Positions 18,325 through 28,762 are shown, counted from the stretch's first letter. The stretch is 64,000 bases of DNA from Pseudomonas bharatica CSV86 (GCF_000319305.2 NZ_AMWJ02000001.1:2457001-2521000); one strand, 5' to 3'. Translations and numbers: made by a program. The notes: generated by a model from the letters alone, not told the origin.

Positions 18325-19518
18325 CAGACCGCAGCCGCCAGTTGCGCCACCACATGCTCCTTGCGAATCCGCGCCAGGGGTACGCTGACCAGTGCCAGGG
18401 TCAGCACCACCGTCACGGCGATCCCCAGGCCGCCAGGGTAAAGCCCCCAGTGAAATCAACCCGCCGGAAATCGCCGGCCCTACCGCCAGGCCCAGGCTCA
18501 GGAAGCTTCCCGCCGCCGCCACTACCCGGCCTTCGCGATCCAGCTCCGCCGCCAGCCCGGTGAGGTAGCTCAGGGCATAGAAGTAGGTGATGCAGATGGT
18601 CATGACACCGGTGGTATACATCGTTTTCGAATGCTCGCCCAGAACGTAGCTGAGGCTGGTCGCACCCGTCAGCAACACGGCGAGGATCACCGGCGTGCTC
18701 ATGCCGAAGCGCTTGCCGATCATCGCGGCCAGCAGGGGGCCGACCAGGCCGACCACCGATTGCACCGAAAGCAGCACGCCCAGTTCGTCACCGCTGTAGC
18801 CGACCATGGTGCCGATGCGCTCGACGAACGCCCAGCCCATGGTGTCCCGTGCCTGGAATACGAACATCGCCAGCATCATGCACACCGCCGGCAGGCTGAG
18901 CAGCACGTTGCCCTTGCCTGCGCGGCTGACCACCACGGTTTCGGCCAGGGTTGCACGCTGCGCCATGAACGGGATCGCCAGCAGCATCACCGCCATGGTC
19001 GCGGCCATCGCGTAGTACAGCCCGGGCAGGCCGAACGCCGCCATGACCTTGGCGTAGCCGAGCATCACCACGATCATCAGCAGCACCGACAACACGTTCA
19101 TGTGCCCGGCGATGCGATCCGGCTGTTTCGCGCTGGATACCGCCGCGTTGCCGCAGGCCAGGGCCAGGCCGGCGCCGACTCCGGCAACGCAGCGCACCGC
19201 TGCCAGGGTGTAGAGGTCGACAATATGGGCGCTGACCAGGTTGGCCACGATTGCCAGCAGGGTGCCGGCGATCGCCAGGGTACGCCGGGGGGCGCGGCCC
19301 ATGAACGGTGCTACCAGCAAGGAGGCCAGCATGGTGAAGCCGAACTCCGCCGACATCAGCAGCCCCGCCTGGGCCTCGTTGAGTTGCAGGTCGTGGATGA
19401 TCGCGCTGATCAGGAACGGCAGGGCCCACAGGCCGAGCAGGCCGACACCGTAGGCCGACGCGGCGGCGGAGAACACCAGGCTCCAGCTCTCGGGCAGGAA
19501 GTTGCGTATTGTTTTCAT
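18325..19518 (-). pseudogene. MFS transporter, single frameshift near the C-terminus
   Basis: A gene for an approximately 397-residue major facilitator with twelve hydrophobic segments, starting MKTIRNFLPESWS at 19518. The frame is open to residue 360, then breaks at the run of five C at 18444-18448: the current frame reads GGLISLGALPWRPGD. Adding one base gives GGLISLGGFTLAAWGIAVTV and a final helix, with a stop at 18325. A single missing base in a homopolymer suggests sequence error. The substrate is not apparent. It lies just downstream of the demethylase operon on the same strand but is separated from it by a strong terminator. Confidence 0.75.
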
Positions 19519-19540
19519 TGTGGTTTTCCCGGATTTGCAC

Positions 19541-19578
19541 GCAAAAAAGCGCGCCATTATCGGCGCGCTTGGGTTTTT
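19541..19578. terminator. Bidirectional intrinsic terminator after the demethylase operon
   Basis: The stem is AAGCGCGCC (19547-19555) with GGCGCGCTT (19562-19570) and a six-base loop. It is followed on the minus strand by a run of six T and on the plus strand by seven T. It begins ten bases after the stop of the DUF3445 gene and closes that leftward operon before the MFS gene. Confidence 0.85.
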
Positions 19579-19579
19579 T

Positions 19580-20629
19580 TCATTGCTGACTTTCGTCGAC
19601 TGGCGTGCCGTCATCGTATTGCGACAGCCAGGTCACCATGGCATCCCGGTAGCGGGTAAAGCCCTTGTAGTCCACCAGTTCCTGGTCCAGGTCGCGGATT
19701 ACCCGGTGCATGCGCTTGGCCCATTGCGGGGCGAAGTCGGCCAGCTGTTGCAGGCTGACCAGGTAGGTGCGTACCGGGAACAGCACGGCGTTGCTGCGCG
19801 GCAAACGGTGCAGCGGTTGCAGTTCGATGCGAAGGTTGACCAGCTCGCCGGCGTTTTGTGCAGTCACCGTGGTGCGGTCCGGTGCCCAGTCGGGCAGGGT
19901 TTCGGCAGAGGTTTCCAGGCGCGGGTTGACCGTGATGGACCAGTTGGTGCGCCGCACCGGGTGCCCCGGACGCAGGCGCAGGAGGAATTTCAGCGCACGC
20001 TGGAGGATGCCCATTTCATGCAGCTTCGGCACCGGGCCATGGAACTCCATGAAGCTCATGCCGAGGTTGAAGCGCAGCGAGTAGTCGGCGCGCTGGGTGG
20101 CCATGCCGGCGCCCATCACCAGGGTGTCGTCGCGCTCTTCGAGAAGAATGAACTCGCCCTGTGCCTGGCGGGTGATGTATTCCATCGGCTCCATTGGCAG
20201 GGTGCTGGCATCGCCGAAGGTGAAGCTGTCGTCCAGGCCCAGCGGGCGGTTGATCCAGCGCCACTGGCTGCCTTTCTTTTCCAGGCTGAAATGCTCTGGA
20301 TAATCGCGGGAATACGATTCCATCAGCAGTTCGAGCAGGTCCCACTGGGCTTCCATCATGTGCGGCAGGGCGGCGTAGTGCACACCCGGCTGGCTTTCAA
20401 GGATCTGCGCGCGGTGATGGCACTCGGAGATGTAGTGTTCGTCGATATCGAATTGGGCGCGCAGCGCGCCTTCGCCGAAGGGTACATGGGGCTCGACGTT
20501 CATCGAGTACATGTACTGGTCTTCCGGATAGGGGAAGGGCAGGCGCAGCACCGCTTCGCGGCTATTGCGGTAGGTGAAGCCCTTGGCGTCGAGGTCGGCG
20601 TAGCTTTCGATCGGCTTGAATACGGTCAT
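19580..20629 (-). CDS. Haem-dependent oxidative amine N-demethylase, DUF3445 subunit
   Basis: A 349-residue DUF3445 protein, the haem-binding catalytic subunit of dimethylamine-type oxidative N-demethylases described in Pseudomonas. Conserved parts seen are PFPYPEDQYMYSMNVEPHVPFGEG, EFILLEERDDTLVMGAGMATQRADYSLRFNLGMSFMEFHGPVP and RPGHPVRRTNWSITVNPRLETS. It is the third gene of a leftward operon after the zinc-ribbon subunit and the flavin/2Fe-2S reductase. The complex removes a methyl group from secondary amines, releasing formaldehyde. The actual amine here is unknown. Length is normal and the start at 20629 is unambiguous. Confidence 0.85.
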   Translation of the reverse strand: MTVFKPIESYADLDAKGFTYRNSREAVLRLPFPYPEDQYMYSMNVEPHVPFGEGALRAQFDIDEHYISECHHRAQILESQPGVHYAALPHMMEAQWDLLELLMESYSRDYPEHFSLEKKGSQWRWINRPLGLDDSFTFGDASTLPMEPMEYITRQAQGEFILLEERDDTLVMGAGMATQRADYSLRFNLGMSFMEFHGPVPKLHEMGILQRALKFLLRLRPGHPVRRTNWSITVNPRLETSAETLPDWAPDRTTVTAQNAGELVNLRIELQPLHRLPRSNAVLFPVRTYLVSLQQLADFAPQWAKRMHRVIRDLDQELVDYKGFTRYRDAMVTWLSQYDDGTPVDESQQ

Positions 20630-20644
20630 TGTTGTTGTCCTGTC

Positions 20645-21613
20645 TCAGAGGTCCACGACCAGGCGTGTGCAATTGGCGCGGGATACGCATGGCATGAATT
20701 TGCGCTTGCCCAGCTTGTCTTCCTCGCTGAGCCAGTCATCGCGGTGGTCCAGTTCACCGTCCACTTCCAGCACTTCGGTTTCGCAGTAGCCACAGGCGCC
20801 GCCGCGGCACAGGTAGGGCACCTTGTAGCCGGCCTGCTCGGCCGCTTCGAGCAGCGATTGTTCGGCCGGCACCTCGAGGGTCACGCCCTGGCGCGCCAGG
20901 GTGACGCTGAACGGCCGGCCACTGGAGCCTTGCTCGACGAAGCGCTCGTAGTGGATATGGCTGTCGGTCCAGCCAAGGGCGCGGGCACCTTCGATGGTGT
21001 CGTCGATCATGCTGTCCGGGCCGCACACGTACACATGGCTGCCAAGGGGACGGCCAAAGAGAATGCGCGAGATGTCCATGCGTTCATCCTCGCCCTGTAC
21101 ATAGAGGTGCACGCGGGCGCCGTAGCGCTCCTGCAACTCGCGCCCAAGGGCGATGTGCCCGGGGCCGCGCACGGCCAGGTGCAATTCGAAGCTGGCCTTT
21201 TTCAATTCCAGCTCTTCCAGTTGCGAGTAGACCGGGGTGATGCCTACGCCGCCTGCGATGAACAGGTGCTGGCGGCCGTGCTTGGCCAGTGGGAACAGGT
21301 TGGCCGGTTGCAGGATCTGCAGCAGATCGCCTTCAGCGACCCGCTCGTGCAGGTAGCGCGAGCCACCACGGCCATCGGCGACGCGGCGTACGGCAATCTG
21401 GTAGGCGCTGGAGTCGTAGGGCGAGCTCATCAACGAGTAGGCGTTGCGGTGGGTCTTGTCGCCGTCCTCGAGGATCACCACCACATGGCTGCCGCCGGAG
21501 AAGGCCGGTAGGTGCTTGCCATCCGGGTCGACCAGGGTGAAGCGGGTGATTTCCGGGGTCATCGCCTCGATGCGGGCGACGCGCACGCTCAGGGTGCCGT
21601 TATGGGTGTTCAT
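20645..21613 (-). CDS. FMN/[2Fe-2S] reductase component of the amine demethylase
   Basis: A 322-residue phthalate-dioxygenase-reductase-like protein that feeds electrons to the haem subunit. It contains a flavin domain (RNAYSLMSSPYDSSAYQIAV), an NAD-binding domain (LFIAGGVGITPVYSQL, YVCGPDSMI) and a C-terminal plant-type ferredoxin with CRGGACGYCETEVLEVDG and a final cysteine in FMPCVSRA, giving four cluster ligands. The ATG at 21613 overlaps the stop of the preceding gene (ATGA), and the haem subunit starts 16 bases downstream. It is probably the DmmB-like component; the subunit letter is not asserted. Confidence 0.87.
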   Translation of the reverse strand: MNTHNGTLSVRVARIEAMTPEITRFTLVDPDGKHLPAFSGGSHVVVILEDGDKTHRNAYSLMSSPYDSSAYQIAVRRVADGRGGSRYLHERVAEGDLLQILQPANLFPLAKHGRQHLFIAGGVGITPVYSQLEELELKKASFELHLAVRGPGHIALGRELQERYGARVHLYVQGEDERMDISRILFGRPLGSHVYVCGPDSMIDDTIEGARALGWTDSHIHYERFVEQGSSGRPFSVTLARQGVTLEVPAEQSLLEAAEQAGYKVPYLCRGGACGYCETEVLEVDGELDHRDDWLSEEDKLGKRKFMPCVSRANCTRLVVDL

Positions 21614-22215
21614 GTATCGAGCTCCTCGGCGGCGGGCAATTCGCCCGGGACTTCGCCGTCGGCCTTGATGCCCTGGAAGGCGGCCAGACGACGGGAATAG
21701 TGATCGCGCACCACCAGGTGCAACTGGCAGCCCGGGCAGACGAAGACGCGCTGGGTGACGTTCTCGGTGTAGGTGTCGCAATGCGCGCACCAGACCCGGC
21801 GGACCAGGGTGCCGCTGTGTTCGCGCAGCACTTCGTCGCGATTAAGGTCCACGGCGTTGGCCGCCTGCATGGCCGTGCCGATGAAGCTTTCTGAGCCGCT
21901 GAGGTACAGGCGCGTGCCCATGCGTGCATCGCCGAGCCGCTCGCGCAGGGCATCGATCAGTTCCTGGTTGCTGGCGAACACCTCCAGCCCGGCGACCTCG
22001 GCCTGCTGCAAGGCCTGCAGATGGTTATGGCCGGAGAAGGATTCGACGGAATAGAGCAGGGTGCTGTTGCCGCGCTGTTCGTTGGACATGTCGCCGATCA
22101 GGCGCAGCATGGCCGCGCCGCCGCTGCCCTGGCCCGCAATCAGATGACGCAGGCCTCCTGCCATGGGGTGCAGCCGGTCGTAGACCGGACGGCTTTTGAT
22201 GCCGGTGATTAGCAT
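21610..22215 (-). CDS. Dimethylamine monooxygenase small subunit, zinc-ribbon (DmmA-like)
   Basis: A 201-residue protein that opens the demethylase operon. The C-terminal third has a CxxC...CxxC zinc ribbon (RVWCAHCDTYTENVTQ and FVCPGCQLHLVVRDHYS). The N-terminal part resembles a degenerate flavodoxin/NAD-binding fold (LYLSGSESFIGTAMQAA). Proteins of this kind accompany DUF3445 and ferredoxin reductase genes and are annotated as dimethylamine monooxygenase subunits. Translation is coupled to the reductase by an ATGA overlap. A 17-base motif shared with the aldehyde dehydrogenase promoter lies 27 to 43 bases upstream of its start. Confidence 0.75.
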   Translation of the reverse strand: MLITGIKSRPVYDRLHPMAGGLRHLIAGQGSGGAAMLRLIGDMSNEQRGNSTLLYSVESFSGHNHLQALQQAEVAGLEVFASNQELIDALRERLGDARMGTRLYLSGSESFIGTAMQAANAVDLNRDEVLREHSGTLVRRVWCAHCDTYTENVTQRVFVCPGCQLHLVVRDHYSRRLAAFQGIKADGEVPGELPAAEELDT

Positions 22216-22241
22216 GGAGAGTCCTCGTATGCCATATTGCC

Positions 22242-22258
22242 TATGGTTTTATATGTTT
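22242..22258. promoter_or_regulatory. Shared 17-base motif upstream of the demethylase operon
   Basis: TATGGTTTTATATGTTT occurs here and, in inverse orientation, at 23786-23802 before the aldehyde dehydrogenase gene. Exact conservation at two leftward promoters beside an FCD regulator gene marks it as a probable operator of that regulator. AT-rich content contrasts with the flanks. Confidence 0.65.
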
Positions 22259-22294
22259 TGTTTCGGCCGCCACAATCGGCGTTTTCATCGGTAA

Positions 22295-23719
22295 TCAGTG
22301 CTTGAACATGACGTGGCGCACGCAGGTGTAGTCCTCCAGGCCATACATGGACATGTCCTTGCCATAGCCGGACTGCTTCATGCCGCCATGGGGCATTTCG
22401 CTGACCAGCATGAAATGGGTGTTGATCCAGGTGCAGCCATATTGCAGGCGCGCCGAAAGGCGGGTAGCCCGACCGATGTCCCGGGTCCACACCGACGAGG
22501 CCAGGCCGTAGTCGGAGTCGTTGGCCCAGGCCAGGGCCTGTGCTTCGTCGTCGAACGGGGTAATGCTGACGACCGGGCCGAACACCTCGCGCTGGACGAT
22601 CTCGTCGTCCTGCCGGGCATCTGCCAGCACGGTCGGTTCGAAGAAGTAGCCCGGGCCATCGACCCGGTTGCCACCGGTGATTACGCGGATATGCGGCTGG
22701 GCCTTGGCCCGCGTGACGAAGCCCTCTACGCGCTGCAGGTGATCACGGGTGATAAGTGGGCCGAGTTCGGTTTCCGGATCGTCCTGCAGGCCCATGCGCA
22801 GGCTGGCGACGGCCTCGCCCAGCTGGTTGACGAAGCGCTCGTAGACGCCGCGCTGTACATACAGGCGGCAGGCTGCGGTGCAGTCCTGGCCGGCGTTGTA
22901 GAACGCGAAGGCGCGGATGCCCTCGACCGCCGCATCGATATCGGCGTCGTCGAAGATCAGCACCGGGGCCTTGCCGCCCAGTTCCATATGGGTACGTTTG
23001 ACGCTGCCGGCGGTGCTGGCGATGATCCGCGCTCCGGTGGCGACCGAGCCGGTGAGGGACACCATGCGCACCTTGGAATGATTGACCAGCGGTTCGCCTA
23101 CGCTAGGGCCGCGACCGAAAAGAATATTGACCACGCCGGCCGGGAACAGCCCGGCGATCAGCTCGGCCAGGGCCAGGGCGGTCAGCGGGGTCTGCTCGGA
23201 AGGCTTGAGCACCACGGTATTGCCGGCGGCGAGGGCGGGTGCCAGCTTCCAGGCGACCATCATCAGCGGGTAGTTCCACGGTGCGATGGAAGCGATGACG
23301 CCCAGCGGATCGCGGCGGATCATCGAGGTATGACCCGGCAGGTACTCGCCACCGGCCGAGCCCGACAGGCAACGGCTGGCGCCGGCGAAATAGCGGAACA
23401 CGTCGGCGATGGCCGGGATCTCGTCGTTCAGCGCAGCCTGGTAGGGTTTGCCACAGTTCAGCGACTCCAGCCGGGCCAGGTGTTCGGCATTGGCCTCGAT
23501 CAGGTCCGCCAGCTTGAGGAGGAGGTGGGCGCGGTCTTTCGGCGGGGTCTGCGCCCAACCGTCGAACGCCTGATCGGCGGCTTGCACGGCGGCGTCCACC
23601 TGGGTGCTGCTGGCCTCTGGAATGTTCGCCAGCACGGCACCTTCGGACGGGTTGTACACGGCGTAGGGATCACCTTGGCCATCGACCAGTTGGCCGTTGA
23701 TCAGGAGTCGGGTCTGCAT
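22295..23719 (-). CDS. Gamma-aminobutyraldehyde dehydrogenase-type aldehyde dehydrogenase
   Basis: A 474-residue NAD-dependent aldehyde dehydrogenase. It contains [22 protein letters not shown] (NAD site), [18 protein letters not shown] (general base glutamate) and [15 protein letters not shown] (nucleophilic cysteine). Its length and overall sequence follow E. coli PatD, which oxidises 4-aminobutanal. The ATG at 23719 is preferred to an in-frame extension that lacks similarity. It is separated from the demethylase operon by 79 bases, shares a motif with its promoter, and faces the FCD regulator gene. It could oxidise an aminoaldehyde from the same amine or formaldehyde released by demethylation; the substrate is not settled. 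Confidence 0.82.
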   Translation of the reverse strand: MQTRLLINGQLVDGQGDPYAVYNPSEGAVLANIPEASSTQVDAAVQAADQAFDGWAQTPPKDRAHLLLKLADLIEANAEHLARLESLNCGKPYQAALNDEIPAIADVFRYFAGASRCLSGSAGGEYLPGHTSMIRRDPLGVIASIAPWNYPLMMVAWKLAPALAAGNTVVLKPSEQTPLTALALAELIAGLFPAGVVNILFGRGPSVGEPLVNHSKVRMVSLTGSVATGARIIASTAGSVKRTHMELGGKAPVLIFDDADIDAAVEGIRAFAFYNAGQDCTAACRLYVQRGVYERFVNQLGEAVASLRMGLQDDPETELGPLITRDHLQRVEGFVTRAKAQPHIRVITGGNRVDGPGYFFEPTVLADARQDDEIVQREVFGPVVSITPFDDEAQALAWANDSDYGLASSVWTRDIGRATRLSARLQYGCTWINTHFMLVSEMPHGGMKQSGYGKDMSMYGLEDYTCVRHVMFKH

Positions 23720-23785
23720 TGCGTATTCCTGTTTGGAGTTATTGGTGAATACAGGCGCACAGGGACAGTGGCCTGTGCAAGGCTT

Positions 23786-23802
23786 AAACATATAAAACCA
23801 TA
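23786..23802. promoter_or_regulatory. Second copy of the 17-base motif
   Basis: AAACATATAAAACCATA is the exact reverse complement of the motif at 22242-22258. Here the core extends to ATAT-N6-ATAT. It lies 67 to 83 bases upstream of the aldehyde dehydrogenase ATG in the region shared with the divergent FCD regulator gene. Confidence 0.65.
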
Positions 23803-23947
23803 TCTTAAATTTGCTGCCTAGCCTCGCCGTGCTTTTTTGCTTTGCCACAAGGAAATAAGGCGCTAACACCTGAGCTGTGCTTCGCTATAAGATGCGAAAC
23901 CGAATTTTTAACCGGGTGCCTTCGTGGTGCTCGAAAAGGGAGAGGCA

Positions 23948-24697
23948 ATGACTGCCCTGAATAGTGCCCGCAACACCGCGTTCATCCGTCTGCGCCAGGA
24001 GGGGCGCACCGATGAAGTGGCGCGGCGTCTGGTCGAGGCCATCGAACTTGGCCTGTTCGCCGAGGGCCAGCAATTGCCCAGCGAGTCGGAACTGGCCCTG
24101 CAGCTGGGCGTGGCCACGGTGACCCTGCGCGAGGCTCTGGTGGTGCTGCGCCAGCGTGGCCTGATCGAAACCCGTCGTGGTCGCAATGGCGGCAGCTTCG
24201 TCTGCGCCCCGGTGGAACTGCCCGAGGCGCTGCTTCTGCAAAGGCTGCGTGAAATGAGCGGGCCCGACCTGCGCGACCTCGGCGACGAGCAGACGGCGAT
24301 CTCCGGCACTGCCGCGCGCCTGGCGGCAAGGCGCAGTTCGCCAGAGCAGCAGGCGCGCATCGGCCAGCATATAGAAACCCTGCGCCAGGCCGGCTCGCGT
24401 CTGGCTCGGCACCGTGCCGACGCACGCTTTCATATCGAGGTAGCGGCGGCTGCCCAATCGCTGCGCTTGACCCACGCGGAAATGCGCCTGCAGTCGGAAA
24501 TCGGCGAACTGTTGTGGATGGAGGCGGCTGGCGGCGGCGATATCACCCTGGTGGAACAGGAGCACCAGGCGATTCTCCAGGCCTTGGTCGCGGGTGACCC
24601 GGTGCTGGCCGGTGCCCTGGCCGAAGCCCACGTCACCCGGGGCATCAAGCGTTTGATAAGCCTGCGCCTGGAACTGTTGGCGGCTGATCCGGACTGA
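23948..24697 (+). CDS. GntR-family FCD-domain regulator
   Basis: A 249-residue FadR-type regulator. The winged helix (LPSESELALQLGVATVTLREALVVLRQRGLIETRRGRNGGSFV) lies at about residues 38-80, followed by an FCD ligand domain with DARFHIEVAAAA and EHQAILQAL. FCD domains bind small carboxylates, usually through a metal. The ATG at 23948 has GGGAGAG just upstream. It is divergent from the aldehyde dehydrogenase gene and followed by a Cache protein gene, and probably regulates the flanking amine genes through the shared 17-base motif. The ligand is unknown. Confidence 0.85.
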   Translation: MTALNSARNTAFIRLRQEGRTDEVARRLVEAIELGLFAEGQQLPSESELALQLGVATVTLREALVVLRQRGLIETRRGRNGGSFVCAPVELPEALLLQRLREMSGPDLRDLGDEQTAISGTAARLAARRSSPEQQARIGQHIETLRQAGSRLARHRADARFHIEVAAAAQSLRLTHAEMRLQSEIGELLWMEAAGGGDITLVEQEHQAILQALVAGDPVLAGALAEAHVTRGIKRLISLRLELLAADPD

Positions 24698-24751
24698 CTC
24701 CTTCTTCCCACCCCATGACCAGAACTGCCGGACCCTGTGTGAGGTAATGCC

Positions 24752-25492
24752 ATGTTTGCCCCGAGCGATAACGCGTCCTTCTCGGCCTGCGCCCAGCAGC
24801 TGGACAGTACCCTGGGCACCATTTTCGGCCAGGTGCGCGAACTGGCGGAAGAAACCCGTACCCTGTGGCAGCGGGTCCTGGCCGAAGGTCGCCAGCCCGT
24901 GGCGCGGGACCTGGCGTCACTGCGCCCGGCCATCGACAAGCAATTGTTCGCCACCGGGGCCTTTGGCTGTGGCGGTGGCGTGATCGTGGCCCCCAATGGC
25001 CTGGCCGACCGCGAGATGCACCTGGAGTGGTGGTACCTGGCCGATGGTGGCAAGACCCTGCCATTGCGTCCCAACTTCGACCGCCGCCGCGAGAATTACT
25101 ACGACTACAACGCCATGCCGTGGTACAGCAAGCCGCGCGACACCGGGCGCAGCGTGGTGGAAGGGCCCTACGTGGACCTCTACGGCACCAACATGTACGT
25201 ACTGACCTTCACCATGCCGATTTATGTCGAGGGTCGCTTCATTGGCGTGGCGGGGCTCGACCTTTCGCTGCATAACGTCGAGCGGCTCCTGGTGAAAAGC
25301 CTTATGCGCCTGGATCACGAGGCGGTACTGATATCCGCCGAGGGGCGGGTGATCGCCTCGAATACAGCGAACTGGATGGTCGGGGACCTGGTATCGACTC
25401 TGCTCAACGACATGCAACTGGGGCAGATCCGCCTGACCTTGTCGGAATCGGAGACTGGCTGGTCGCTGGTGCGCTTGCCCGGGTTGCGCTGA
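24752..25492 (+). CDS. Stand-alone Cache-domain protein
   Basis: A 246-residue protein resembling the ligand-binding Cache domains of chemoreceptors. Recognisable pieces are HLEWWYLADGG, YYDYNAMPWYSKPRDTGRSVVEGPYVDLYGTNMY and PIYVEGRFIGVAGLDLSL. There is no signal peptide, no membrane helix and no output domain, so it appears to be a soluble cytoplasmic ligand binder. It follows the FCD regulator by 54 bases in the same direction, with GAGG before the ATG. Joint action with that regulator, for example as an amine sensor, is inference. Confidence 0.75.
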   Translation: MFAPSDNASFSACAQQLDSTLGTIFGQVRELAEETRTLWQRVLAEGRQPVARDLASLRPAIDKQLFATGAFGCGGGVIVAPNGLADREMHLEWWYLADGGKTLPLRPNFDRRRENYYDYNAMPWYSKPRDTGRSVVEGPYVDLYGTNMYVLTFTMPIYVEGRFIGVAGLDLSLHNVERLLVKSLMRLDHEAVLISAEGRVIASNTANWMVGDLVSTLLNDMQLGQIRLTLSESETGWSLVRLPGLR

Positions 25493-25522
25493 ATTCTTCC
25501 AGTGTAGCGATGGGGCGCAGCG

Positions 25523-28500
25523 TCAGGTGTTTCGTTCGAGCCGTGTCAGCAACCGCTCCAGGCTCCCTTCCAGGGCTTGCTTCAAGTCCTGCAGGCGCGC
25601 GTCGTCGACTTCCTCGGCACATCCGCGCTCCAGTGCATCGCAGCGCTCCACCAGCCCTCGTGCCTTGAGCATTTTCATGCCGCCGCGAATCCGGTGCGCC
25701 AGGGCCTTCACCTGGGCAAGCGGAGCCTGCGGCCCCAAGGCCCGCAGCGAAGCCAGATCCTGCTCGGTGCTTTTCGCCAGCTGTTCCACCAGCCGGCGGA
25801 TCATCTGTGGGTCGTTCTGGGTCAGATGTCGCAGTTCGTCCAGGTCGAAGCCGCTGTCATCCTCGGCCGTCGCCGACTCCAGGCCACTCAGATGGCTGCG
25901 CAACGCGCCCAGCCCGATCGGCTTGAACAGGCAATCATCCATCCCCGAAGCCAGGCAGCGGTCCCGCTCTTCGGCCTGGGCATTTGCCGTCAGGCCCAGG
26001 ATCAGGCAGCGCTGCCCCGGGCTTTCTTCTGTCCGCACCGCGCGGGCCAGTTGATGTCCATCCATCCCCGGCATGTTGCAGTCGGTAATCAGTACGTCGA
26101 AGTTGCCTTCCCGCCACATCTGCAAGGCCTGGGCGCCGTTGTCCGCCTGGCTGACCCGGTGGCCGAGCACGTCCAGTTGCTTGCCCAGCAGCATCAGGTT
26201 GGCCGGGTAGTCATCCACTACCAGGATATTCAGCGACAGGGTGCTGGCCGGGCTTTGCGTGGTCTTCGGCGCCGCGACTGCCCGCTCACTGGCCCACGGC
26301 AGCAGCAGCGAGACCTCGGCCCGGGTCCCGTGCCCCGGCTCGCTGGAAAGGCGCAGGGCGCCGCCCATCAATTCGCACAGGGTACGGCTGATCACCAGGC
26401 CCAGGCCGCTGCCCTGGCCCGCAGGCTGCCCGCCCGCCTGGACGAAAGGGCTGAACAGACGGGCCTGGTCCGCCGCGCTGATGCCGATGCCGCTGTCTTC
26501 CACGACCAGGCGGACCCGTGCTTCATTTGCCTGCGGCTCCAGCTCCAGGCCGACGCGCACTTCGCCGCGTTCGGTGAACTTCAGCGCATTGCTCAGCAGG
26601 TTCGCCAGGACCTGGCGCAGGCGCAGCGGATCCACCGCCAGCGGCCGCGTTGCCGGCGGCAGGTCGAGGCGCAGCTCCAGGCCCTTGAGCCGGGCACTGC
26701 TCTCGAACACCCGCGCGGTGGCACGAACCAGTGCGCACAGGTCGGTCGGCTCCGGGGCGAGGGTCATGTGCCCGGATTCGATGCGGGCGATATCCAGCAC
26801 ATCGCCGATAAGCTCCAGCAGGGCACTGGCCGAATCGAAGGCCACCTGCAGCGACGGCTGGTCGATGCGCCCTTGCCCGGCGTCCTTCAGGGCCAGCTCG
26901 AGCAGGCCGATCACCGCATTCATCGGCGTGCGGATTTCATGGCTCATGGTGGCGAGGAAGGTGCTCTTGGCATGGTTGGCGCTGTCGGCCTGCTCCTTGG
27001 CCTGGCGCAGTTCGACAAGCAAGCCCTCGCTGATCTTCAACTGGCGCTGCAAGGCTTCTTCGGCAGCAGTGCGCTGGGCGACCAGGCGCCGCAGGTAGCG
27101 GTTCCACAGGACCACGGCGGCGATCGCCAGGCTGGCCGCCAGGAGAATCTGCAGGACCAGCCCGCGATAATTGCGCCAAGGGTTGTCGCTGACCAGCGCA
27201 TTGGTGCGCCAGCGGTTGGCGAGCAGGGTCATTTCGTCCGGCTCGATGCTCAGCAGGGTCTTTTCCAGGATGGCATGCAGTTCATTGTCGCCCCGGGCGG
27301 TGGCGAAGGCCGCGGTGGCCGGGCTGTCGTCCAGCAGTGCGGCAATGCGCAGGCGATCCTTGAACAGGCGGCTGATGAAATAGGCGGCGTTGATCTGCGA
27401 GCTGATGGCCGCGTCAGCGCGACCCTGGGCCACGTATTCCATCAGGGTCAGCGGGTCGTCGACTTCGACCAGTTCGATGGCGGGATGCTCGCGGCGCAGG
27501 GTTTCGGCGAACGGCGTGCCGCGGATCAGCGCCAGGCGCTTGCCCTGCAATGCCTCGGCGGTGTTCGGGGCATCGGCGCGGATGGAGGTCACCAGGACCC
27601 GCGGCGTGGTCAGGTACGGCCGGGTGAACTGCAGGCCGCGGGCACGCTCGCCGCCATAGGGCAGGGCGCCGATCAGGTCGGCCTGGCCGCTCTCCACCAA
27701 CTGGATCATCTGCGCCACGCTGGCGGCCTCGATGGTGTGGAAGCGCAGCCCGGTGCGCAGGCTGATCTGCTCCAGGAGATCGGCGGTGATCCCGCGGAAC
27801 TGCTGCTTGTCGTCGAGGAAGGTCAAGGGCGCGAAGTACTTGTTGATCACCACCTTGAGGTCCGGATGCCGGCGGATCCAGTCCTGTTCCCCAGGCTGCA
27901 GTTGCAGCACCCCGCGGTTGAGCAGCGGGCTGTTGAGGCCGCTGCTCCAGCGCCGCGCGACGTTGATCCGGTCGCTCTCCGACAGACTGGCCAGGGCCTG
28001 GTTGATGAGCCGCAGCAGGGTAACGTTGTCGTGTTCCAGGGCAAACCTGAACGACGAGCGCAGGGGCTTGACGTACCAGGCGATCTGCACGCTGTCGCGA
28101 TAGTGGTTGCCGATCAGGTAGTCGGAACTGATGGCGTCGCCGATGAAGGCGTCGGCATCGCCCTGGGTCAGGGCAGCCAATGCCGCCATGCTCGAGGCGT
28201 AGAGTTGCAGCCTGGCATCGGGATAGACCTGGCGGATGCGCTCTACCGGCAGGTAATGATCGACCATTGCCAGGCGCGCGCCGGCCAGCTTGTCGGCGGG
28301 GTTGCGCGGCTTGCCCAGCGGCGTGGCGACGATGGCCTGGTCGTCGGCGTAGGGCTGGCTGAGCAGCAGTTCGCTGTTGGCTTCCTCGAAGCCGTTGGCG
28401 CTGCCGAGCAGGTCGATCTCGCCGCGCTCCAGGGCGCGGATCGCGGCACTGCGGCTGGGGTAGTGCAGGACCTCGACGTCAACCTTCAACTGCTCGCCGA

Positions 28501-28762
28501 GCAGGCCGGCGTAGTCGGCGGTCAGGCCTTCGTAGTCGTGCTGGCTGACATTGATATCGAAGGGCGGATAGTCCGGTGCCGAGGTACCAAGGCGTAACCG
28601 CTTCCTCTGCTCCAGCCATTGCCGCTCGGCAACGCCGAGCGTTGGCGGGGCACTGCTGCTCAGGGAGCGTCCGAGCAGGTCCCGCGGCACTGCCTCCTGC
28701 GCCAGCAGCGGCGGCGGCAGCACCAGGCCCAGGGTCAGGACCAGCAGTGGCAGGATGTTCAT
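25523..28762 (-). CDS. BvgS-like hybrid sensor histidine kinase
   Basis: A 1079-residue unorthodox kinase. Order of parts: signal peptide (1-21); two periplasmic SBP_bac_3 domains (about 45-275 and 285-515); a membrane helix ([19 protein letters not shown], about 540); HisKA with [18 protein letters not shown]; a HATPase with [13 protein letters not shown] and [18 protein letters not shown]; a receiver domain with [13 protein letters not shown] and [12 protein letters not shown]; and a C-terminal HPt domain with [12 protein letters not shown]. There is no obvious PAS domain. It lies seven bases after the response regulator gene and forms a phosphorelay with it, as BvgS with BvgA or EvgS with EvgA. 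The double binding module suggests sensing of a small solute, not identified. Confidence 0.92.
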   Translation of the reverse strand: MNILPLLVLTLGLVLPPPLLAQEAVPRDLLGRSLSSSAPPTLGVAERQWLEQRKRLRLGTSAPDYPPFDINVSQHDYEGLTADYAGLLGEQLKVDVEVLHYPSRSAAIRALERGEIDLLGSANGFEEANSELLLSQPYADDQAIVATPLGKPRNPADKLAGARLAMVDHYLPVERIRQVYPDARLQLYASSMAALAALTQGDADAFIGDAISSDYLIGNHYRDSVQIAWYVKPLRSSFRFALEHDNVTLLRLINQALASLSESDRINVARRWSSGLNSPLLNRGVLQLQPGEQDWIRRHPDLKVVINKYFAPLTFLDDKQQFRGITADLLEQISLRTGLRFHTIEAASVAQMIQLVESGQADLIGALPYGGERARGLQFTRPYLTTPRVLVTSIRADAPNTAEALQGKRLALIRGTPFAETLRREHPAIELVEVDDPLTLMEYVAQGRADAAISSQINAAYFISRLFKDRLRIAALLDDSPATAAFATARGDNELHAILEKTLLSIEPDEMTLLANRWRTNALVSDNPWRNYRGLVLQILLAASLAIAAVVLWNRYLRRLVAQRTAAEEALQRQLKISEGLLVELRQAKEQADSANHAKSTFLATMSHEIRTPMNAVIGLLELALKDAGQGRIDQPSLQVAFDSASALLELIGDVLDIARIESGHMTLAPEPTDLCALVRATARVFESSARLKGLELRLDLPPATRPLAVDPLRLRQVLANLLSNALKFTERGEVRVGLELEPQANEARVRLVVEDSGIGISAADQARLFSPFVQAGGQPAGQGSGLGLVISRTLCELMGGALRLSSEPGHGTRAEVSLLLPWASERAVAAPKTTQSPASTLSLNILVVDDYPANLMLLGKQLDVLGHRVSQADNGAQALQMWREGNFDVLITDCNMPGMDGHQLARAVRTEESPGQRCLILGLTANAQAEERDRCLASGMDDCLFKPIGLGALRSHLSGLESATAEDDSGFDLDELRHLTQNDPQMIRRLVEQLAKSTEQDLASLRALGPQAPLAQVKALAHRIRGGMKMLKARGLVERCDALERGCAEEVDDARLQDLKQALEGSLERLLTRLERNT

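Noticed and set aside
25577..28597. 1006-codon plus-strand ORF opposite the hybrid kinase
   Set aside because: Complement of a kinase with all expected motifs; composition dominated by Gln, Ala, Gly, Asp and Arg, and no ribosome site.
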